Shown here: positions 43,636 to 53,200 of the stretch, piece after piece | Position numbering within the stretch: the first letter of the stretch is position 1 | Layout of the letters: the number at the start of each line of letters is the position of its first letter | Assembly (NCBI GenBank): GCA_001769505.1 | Contig: MEOF01000017.1 | Location: 1-55,202 of the forward strand | Direction of reading: 5' to 3' | Origin: Bacteroidetes bacterium GWF2_33_38 | GTDB lineage: Bacteria; Bacteroidota; Bacteroidia; Bacteroidales; GWF2-33-38 | Length of the DNA stretch: 55,202 nucleotides | Notes under the pieces: generated by a model | What the model saw: the letters and a program-made list of their open reading frames with translations, nothing else | The model's database searches: none | What the model was told of the DNA's origin: nothing | Made by a program: the position numbers and the translations under genes

Positions 43636-44271
43636 ATGGATTATTCAGATTTGGCAGACGATTTAGATGAAAATAATGGTTATATAAAACGCGAAAGCTA
43701 TAATCAAGAAGCAACTAAAAAGCTTGCTAAAAATTATAAAAACGTACTTGAGCTTTTAGGCGAGGATTCGAATAGAGAAGGCTTGCTTAAAACTCCTGAG
43801 CGAGTTGCCAAAGCCATGCAATTTTTAACACATGGTTATCATTTGAATCCTGTCGAAATTCTGAAATCAGCAATGTTCAGCGAAGAATATTCGCAAATGG
43901 TATTGGTAAAAGATATTGAAATATACTCGATGTGCGAACATCATATGTTACCTTTCATAGGCAAAGCTCATGTTGCTTACATTCCTAATAAACATATTGT
44001 TGGACTTAGTAAAATAGCGAGAGTTGTTGAAGCTTTTGCTCGTCGGTTACAAGTTCAAGAACGTTTAACAAATCAAATACGAGACTGTATTCAAGATACT
44101 CTGAATCCAAAAGGAGTCGGCGTTGTAATTGAAGCACAACACATGTGTATGTCGATGCGTGGTGTTCAGAAACAAAACTCGGTAACTACAACCTCGGCTT
44201 TTACCGGTTTGTTTTTAAAAGAAAATACTCGTCAGGAATTTATGCACTTGATTGGAGTTAAGTTGCATTAA
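43636..44271 (+). CDS. folE: GTP cyclohydrolase I
   Basis: FolE converts GTP to dihydroneopterin triphosphate, the first step of tetrahydrofolate/pteridine synthesis. The ATG at 43636 gives 211 residues; a TTG 30 bases upstream is less likely. Zinc ligands Cys100, His103 (MCEHHMLPF) and Cys171 (HMCMSMRG) are all present, and [31 protein letters not shown] match the family. A TTACTTTG motif about 28 bases upstream may be the -7 element. The last bases of the coding sequence form an inverted repeat with downstream DNA. Confidence 0.97.
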   Translation: MDYSDLADDLDENNGYIKRESYNQEATKKLAKNYKNVLELLGEDSNREGLLKTPERVAKAMQFLTHGYHLNPVEILKSAMFSEEYSQMVLVKDIEIYSMCEHHMLPFIGKAHVAYIPNKHIVGLSKIARVVEAFARRLQVQERLTNQIRDCIQDTLNPKGVGVVIEAQHMCMSMRGVQKQNSVTTTSAFTGLFLKENTRQEFMHLIGVKLH

Positions 44272-44287
44272 AAAAACTCCAATCAAG
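44247..44287. other. Inverted repeat spanning the folE stop codon
   Basis: CTTGATTGGAGTT (44247-44259) inside folE and AACTCCAATCAAG (44275-44287) after the stop are perfectly complementary over 13 bp with a 15-base loop. There is no U-tract on either side. It lies between convergent folE and the giant gene, so it may still act as a terminator or protect the 3' end. Confidence 0.5.
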
Positions 44288-44298
44288 CACTAAATTTA

Positions 44299-47200
44299 CT
44301 ATTTTCTCATTATCAGTATTCGTTTTGCAATGTATTGTTTCCCTGCATTTACACGGAACATATAAACACCCTCAACTGCATTACTTAAATCTATTGTTAT
44401 TTTTCCCTCGTTATCGGATTGCTTTTCAGAGATGAAAACAAGTTCTCCAATCATGTTGTATACTTCGACCATAATTTCAGAATTGTTTTTCAAATCGAAT
44501 GAAACATTTACAATTCCTTTAGATGGATTTGGGAAAAATTTAACATAATTACTCAAATCACTAGGATTGACATATGAAATAGGGAATGTAACAAAATATG
44601 TTTCAGAAATCATACAACCATTTTCGTCTGTCATGGTTACGGAATATTCGCCTGATTCAAGATTGTAAATATCCTCAGTAGTTTCAAAGTTACTCCATTG
44701 ATATGTCATCATAAAACCGGAGTTTGTAGTAACATCTATAGAGCCGTCTGCACAGTTAACGCAACTAGAATTTTGAATAATTGTATCGGTAACTTCAAAA
44801 TCAGCCTGATATCCAATTTCATAGTTCTCGATATCAGTACAACCATTAACATCGGTTGCTGTTACTGAGTAATTACCAAATACTACATATGAAATATCTT
44901 GAGTAGTATATCCATTCGACCATTGATATGTAAACGGAGCATCGCCTCCTTGTACGGAAATATTTATTGATCCATATCCCCAACCACAATAATCGTTTTG
45001 AATATCATCTAGCAACACAAACATATTCCCTTGAGTATTTTGAATTGTTATTGATTCTGATTGACTACAACCCGAATTATCTGTAACTGTATATGTATAA
45101 ACTCCCTCGCTCAAGCCTGATATATTTTGTTCAGTTTCACCATTGCTCCATTCAATTAAATATGGAGCAACTCCTCCAGAAATTACCAAATTAATACTGC
45201 CTTGAGAATTGCTACATATTTCGTTAGTTGAAGTGAAAATTACTTCTAAGCCATTTGTTAAATTCTGAATAGTATAACTTCCAAAAACATTACAATCAAC
45301 ATTATCCGTAACAGTAACATCATACACACCTGAATATATAGATGTCAAATCTTGTGAAACAGCTCCATTGCTCCATAAATATGTATATGGAGAACTTCCT
45401 CCTGAAATAGAAATATCAATTGCTCCGGCATTATTTCCACAATATGTTTCGGTAATGTTGACATTACTTATATCTAAAGTCCCAGCAATATTTTCAACTG
45501 TGTTTGTTTCAATTATTTGGCAGCCAAAATTATCTGTAATACTTACAGTATATTCACCTGCTGTAATATTTATAATGTCTTCGGTATTAGCTCCGTTGCT
45601 CCACAAATAAGTATATGGCAAACTTCCTCCCGAAACAGAAATATCTATCGAACCATTATAATTTCCACAATTATCATCAATAGTGTTTACTGACAAAATA
45701 TTGAAGTTCCCAGTTGAGTTATTTACTGTGATTGACGTGCTGTATGTACAACCATTTGATTCGGTAATGGTTAATTCATAATCTCCTGCATCTAAATTTG
45801 ATAAATGATTTGTGCTAGATGGAGTAAACTCACAAGAAGTTGTTCCCGAGTATATAGGACCAACAGAAGGCGAAGGACCATCGCTAAATACAACATCTCC
45901 GCTTGAATTTAATAATTCGTAGCTATTTTCTTCATCCCAAGAGCCTGATGAATAATTCAATTCGATGACATCTCCATTACACACGTCAAATGTTTCGGTT
46001 GAACCATTACCAACGGCATAAAATGTTCCCATCGATTCGCTATTAATTACAACTTCTAAATATCCTCCATTCCAATCGTCGCCAAATGAATCAAACATTT
46101 GAAGAGTGTAACTACAGCAAGGAGAAGTGATTGTTTGAGACCATTCGTAAATATAAGGAGTTGTTCCACCTGTGGCAATTACGGTAATTGCTCCTTCAGA
46201 ATTATCGCATATTTCGTCGGTTACATCTAGCGAAATAATTGAAATCGTTCCAGAGTCATTTAAGGTAATTGTTTCATGTGTTGAACAACTGGTTGCATCG
46301 GTAACTGTAACAGTATATAATCCTCCTATAACGTTTGTAAGGTCTTCAGTTGTTGTTCCATTACTCCAAATAATAACATATGGAGCAGAACCTCCTGTTA
46401 CTGTTAGATTTATTGCTCCGTCATTATTTCCACAGAAAGCTTCAGTAGTTGTGCTTGACAATGATAATCCATTGGTTTGATTAGTTACGGTGAAATTATC
46501 TTGTATTACACAACCACTTGCATCGGTAACTGTAATTTGATAGTCTCCCGACAAAATATTATTTAAGTCCTCAGTAGTAGCTCCATTGTTCCATGATATT
46601 ACAAAAGGTGTTTCATCTCCAAGTATTGTTACATCTATTGCTCCGGTCAAACTTCCGCAATATGTATCGGTAATAGAACTGATACCAAAAGCTAGTGTCC
46701 CTAAGTTGTTTACAATAGTAACTGTTTCTTCGAGCATACAATAGTTGTCATCGTAAATAGTTACAGTATAGATTCCAGATGATAATCCACTTAAATTTTG
46801 AGTATTAGCTCCATTACTCCAATAATATTGATAAGGTTCCAATCCTCCTGATACACTTAAGTCAATTGAACCCGAATTATTGTTGCAATATTCATCAACT
46901 TTATCTACAGATGAAACTACAAATCCATTAGTGCTGTTCAATACAATTGCCGAATCGCTTGCATAACATCCATTTGCATCAGTAACAGTTACGCTATATT
47001 CTCCTGCACTTATATATTCAATATAACTTGAATTCGGAAGGCTTATCTCACAAGTAGATGTACCTGAGTAGATTAATCCTTCACTAGGACTTGGACCTGA
47101 GTACAATATCCAATTCCCTTGAACATCAAGAAGGTACACATAATTATCCTCGTCATTACTACCACTTGTGTAATATAATTTTAAATCATCGTTTGTGCAT

Positions 47201-50200
47201 ACAGGAATGGTTACATATATATAAGAACCAGAAGTTAGCGTGTAAGTTCCTATCGAAACATCGTTAACCTGAACATCAACATAACTACCAATCCATCCAT
47301 CACCATTTACATCGTATAAATACATGCCATAACTGCAACATGAAGAGTTCGCCATTTGCCATTCATACGAGTATGGATAACTTCCACCTGAAGCAGAAAC
47401 ACTTATTGAACCATTTGAATTACCGCAATATTCGTCGGTTACATTCATTGAATTTATAACAACTCCTGTATTGGTACTTAAATTAATTGTTTCGTTTGTC
47501 ATACAAGAAGTTGCATCAGTAACTGTAACGACGTATGTTCCTCCAGAAATATTTGTAAGGTCTTCTGTTGTTGAGTTGTTGCTCCATAAAACAGAATATG
47601 GAAGCACTCCTCCTGAAATAGTCATGTCAATTGAAGCATCGCTATTACCACAAGTCGGTTGAGTTTCAACAAAAGCTAGGCTAAGTCCATTGGTTTGATT
47701 AACTACGATAAAAGTATCTTGAATTTGACACCCGGTATTGTCGGTAATTGTAACAATATACGAACCTGAAACAATATTCGATAAATCTTCAGTGGTTTCC
47801 CCATTACTCCAAGAATATGTAAATGGAATAGATAATCCCGTTGCTGTTATATCAATGCCTCCTGTATTATCTCCACAATATGTATCGTTTATCGAAAAAG
47901 CTCCAAAAGCAAGTGTACCTGGATCATTGTTAACAAGAATCGTTTCTTCAAGTTTACAATAGTATGAATCGTAAATAGTTACGGTGTATGTTCCCTGTGA
48001 AATACCTGACAAGTTCTGAGATGTTTCGCCATTGCTCCAATAGTACATATATGGTTGTTCTCCTCCTGTGACTCCAATACTAATTGTACCTGTTCCACTA
48101 TTACAATAATCGTCGGTTTTTATAATTGACGTTATTTCAAATCCATTTGTATTATTAATTACTGTAGCAGTATCGCTATCTACACAACCATTTGCATCAG
48201 TTATGGTAACAGCGTAAACACCTTCGCTTAAACCATAAATACTACTAGAAGAAGGAAAACTTGTGCTACAAGAAGTTGTACCGGAATATAAAAATCCATT
48301 GTTCGGATATGGACCTACGTCGTACACAATATTTCCCGAAATATCAACAAGATAAATATAATTATCAGCCCCATCAGAAACTTCATTGTAATTTAATTGA
48401 ATAACATCGTCGGTACATATCGGAATATTAAATGTAGTACTAAAATCAGTAAATAATGTATATGTTCCGAGTATAGTTCCATTTATTAGAACCTCCACCG
48501 AACTTCCATTCCAGCCATCGCTAGATAAATCGTACAAATACAAATAATAATCGCAACATGTTGAGTTTTCGGCCAATGCCCACTGATAATTGTAAGGATA
48601 GTCCCCTCCTGACGCAATAGCACTAATTGAACCATCTGAGTTTCCACAATTTTCGTCAGTAACATTCATTGATGAAATATTTACGCTGCTTGTTCCACTC
48701 AAAACTATAGTTTCTGTCGCAATACAAGAGGTTGAATCGCTTACAGAAACAGAATAAGTTCCTGCAAATAAATTTAATATATCTTCCGTAACTGCTCCAT
48801 TATCCCAATATATTGAGTACGGTGAAAATCCTCCTGATATACTCATATCTATTTCTCCATCGTTATTTCCACACATTGGTTGGATTTCTGTAAAATCAAG
48901 ACTTAATCCATTTGTTTGATTGATGATTTCAAACGACTCGATAATTGAACATCCGCTTGCATCGGTAATTGTAACAATGTATGAGCCAGAATTAACATTG
49001 GATAAATCTTCAGTTGTTGCTCCATTATTCCATAAAAAGCTAATAGGAACTTCGTCGCCGTATACGGTAATATCAATTGCTCCATTTGAACTACCACAAT
49101 AAGTATCATCAACCATCGCAGTGTCATAACCAAGAGTCCCTGTATTATTTAAAATTTCATATGTTCCTGATATTTGGCAACCATTAGCATCAGTAACAAA
49201 TACGGTGTAAGTTCCAGATGCAAGTCCCGATATATCTTGACTTGTGCTTCCATTGCTCCAAATATATTGATAAGAGGGGCTTCCTCCTACAACTGTTATA
49301 TTTACAGCCCCAATATTACTATTACAAAAATCATTAGTAACAACATTCGATGAAATAGTAAAGCCACCGGAATTATTGTCAATAGTTGCCGAAGCAGATG
49401 TATTACAACCATAAAAGTCAGTAATTTCTACAGAATAATCACCGGCACCAAGATTTGTTAAAACATTTGAATTCGGTGGATTAAAAGTGCATGAAGAAAC
49501 TCCCGAATATGAGTTTCCATTCATAGGATAAGGTCCGTCTGAAAATACGGTTTCTCCGTTTGAATTTACCAATGAATACGAAACATTACTATCATCATAT
49601 CCTGAATAGAAATTCAGTCCGATAATATCTCCTGTACATACAGGAATATTTTCTATTAAATTGCCTCCATAGGTTGTAAAATAGTTAATTATTTCACCAT
49701 TTACTGATACCCCGACGTAGGCATAATTCCAACCATATCCATAGTTATCGTATAATTCAAGAGTATAATCGCAACACGAAACACTAGTATTTGTCGACCA
49801 TTCATACTGATATGGTTGTGTACCTCCGCTTACAATTATTTCAATCCCCCCTTGTGTATTTCCACAATTTTCGTCGGCAATATTTACAGCCGAAACCTCA
49901 ACGGCTCCCGAAGAAGCCACATTATAGGTTTGATTAAGGTAACAGCCTGTTGCATCTTCAACAAAGACCGTATAATTTCCGGATGATAAATTTATTAAAT
50001 CTTCATTGGTAGTCCCGTTGTTCCATGTATATGTGTAAGGAGTTGTTCCTCCTGTTATGGTTATATCTACAGCTCCATTTGATGCTCCACACAATGCCAT
50101 TGTTGTAGCTCCTGAAGCCGTAAGATTTCCTGCATCGTTTTGAATTACAGTTGAATAATTGAGTTCGCATCCAAGATTATCTGTAGCCGTACACGAATAA

Positions 50201-53200
50201 ATACCCGAAGGTAATGATGAAATATTTTGAGTTAAACTTCCATTGTTCCATATGTATGATATTGGTAAAGCTCCTCCTGATAATGATACATTTATAGAAC
50301 CATTATTACTGCCGCATGAAGCATCGCTTTCGCTTATAGAAACAAGTGCAAAATTTCCCGAATTATCATTTATTGTTAAGACATTTGTTTGAATGCTACA
50401 ACCGGTATTATCGGTTGTTGTCAAAGTATAATCACCAGATGATAGTGATGAAATATTTTGAGTTGAAGAACCATTGCTCCACGAAAATAAATACGGAGCA
50501 GAACCTCCCGAAATTGCCAAATTTATACTTCCATTATTGTTTCCACAAACTTCATCTACAATCTGAATATTCGAATATGCTAATGTTCCTGAGGATTCTC
50601 CCACAAAATAATTTCCGGTAACAGTACAATTTCCGGCATCGCTCACGGTAACTTGATAATAATCCGATGTAAGCCCTGATATATCTTGTGTTACAGCAGC
50701 ATTCGACCACAAATATGTCAAAGGATTAACGCCTCCGTTTACACTTATATCGATTGCACCATTACTATTTCCACAGTTTTCATTTGAAATAATTGGGTTA
50801 GAAATTGACATTAACCCAGCACTATTGTTAATCAAAATATTTCCTATACTCACGCTACACCCTGAATTATCGCTAATGGTACAAGAATAAACAGCTGCCG
50901 ATAAATTACTTATATCTTCAGTAATTGAACCATTGCTCCAAGAATATGTATATGGTAGCACTCCTCCTGTTAATGAAATATTAATCGCGCCATTTGCGGC
51001 ACCGCATACTTCATTGCTCATAGATTGAATTTCAACATTAAGATTTCCTGCTTGATTACTTACTTGTGTTGAACCACTAACTAAACAACCTTGAGAATCT
51101 TCAACGCTCACGGCATAAATTCCTGAATTCAACAGGTTTAAATCTTCAGTATTGTTTCCTGAAGACCAAGAATATGTGATAGGATTCAACCCTCCACTTA
51201 TAATTAGATTTATACTTCCCGTTCCATTTCCACAAATCTCATCTGTTACAACAAAATTTTCTATATTTAAAGAACCTTGTTCATTTTGAACATTTGCATT
51301 TACCGTAAAATAACAGCCTACTGAATCGGAAACATAGCAAGAATAAGCCCCTTCTGAAAGGTTAAATAAATTTTGTGAAACTGAGCCCGTATTCCAACAA
51401 AATGTATAAGGAGTTGTACCTCCGCTAATGTCTATCTGAACAGAACCCAATCCATTTGAACAAATTTCATTAATACTTGAAACAGATTCTAGAACTAATG
51501 TTCCTGGAACATTTATAACATTAACATTTCCGGTTGTAATTGAACATCCCAAATTATCGGTAATTGTTCCGGAATATGTTCCTGCCGATAGATTATAAAT
51601 ATTTTGAGTAGTAGCTCCATTTGACCAATAATAAATGTAAGGTGTAGCACCTCCGCTAACGAGAATTTTAATTTCTCCTTCGTCGTTTTCACACACTTCA
51701 TTTTTCGCATTGATATAAGTAAAAGCCATTGTTCCAGAATTATTGCCAACAATGTATTCCGGAGTTATAAGATCACAATCGCTACCATCAGTTATCGTAC
51801 AAGTGTACCCCCCCGGTAAAACCCCTATCAAATCTTGTGAATTCGCTCCATTTGACCAATGGTATGAAATAGGATAATTACCACCTGAAATATTTATGTC
51901 AATCGAACCATTTGCTTGTCCACAATCTGAATTCATTGCATTTCCATAAACCAACTCAAGTGTTCCTGTGTTGTTGTTAACTTCATACGTTTCGTGTATT
52001 GCACACAAGTTCGCATCGGTTAACGTTAGGCTATATATTCCTGAATTTAGATTAATTAAATCTTGACTTGTAGCTCCATTCGACCAATTATAATAATATG
52101 GTTGAACTCCTCCTGACGGCGTAATATCAATTCCCCCGCTTGCATTTCCACATAATTCATCATTTATAGAAACGCTACTTATTGCTAGTGAACCTACCAA
52201 ATTACTTACAATGAATGACTGATTTACGATACAATTTTCAGCATCTGTAATAGTAACATCATAGCTTCCTTCTCCAATTCCAGTAAGGTCTTCAGTATTT
52301 GCACCATTATTCCAAGCTACTAAGTAAGGTAAATTTGTTGTATAAATATCGAGTTGAACACTTCCATTTGCGTTTCCACAAATTTCATCAGTTGAGGTAA
52401 CATTTTGAATTGCTAAATCACAATCAGGAATACAATCTCCAACCAAATTTATAACATTGTATGATGATGCTTTAGTACACATATTTGCATCACTTACCGT
52501 AACATTATAAACTCCTTGTTGTAAACCATCAATATCTTGAGTAGTAAAAGAGTTTGACCAAATATAAGTATATGGAGAAACACCCCCAATAACCGATAAA
52601 TCAACGACTCCATCAATATTTCCACATGATTCATTCGTTATTGTACTAGAAACAAATAATGGATTTGCAGCTAAAATTTCAAAGTTTGAAGCACTTACGC
52701 AACCTGAAAAATCAGAAATTTGAACACTATAATTACCAGGATTGAGCGAATTAACATCTTCTGTTGTTTGTCCCGACGACCATAAATAAGAATACGGAGG
52801 AGTTCCACCTGTCAATGTTAAACTAATGCTTCCATTATTAGCATCAACGCATGTTTCATTTGATACGCTTGATGATATTGATGCAGCACTACTATTTGGG
52901 AGACTGAATGTCTTGATAAATGTACACCCCAAAGCATCAGTAACTGTAACATTATGAGAACCTGCTGGTACGTTGGAAATATTTTGAGTAGTGGCTCCAT
53001 TGCTCCAATTATAAGTAAAAGGAGAATTTCCTCCGATAATCGTAAGACTTATTGCACCATTGTTAGAACCACATGAAGGAAGAGTTGTTGCTCCTGTGAT
53101 TTCAGGCTCCGATGGCTGAGTCAATGTGATTATAGAATCTGGACGATCTGCCGCAATGCTGATACTCCAATTAAAAATATATCCGTTATTATTCGGAATT

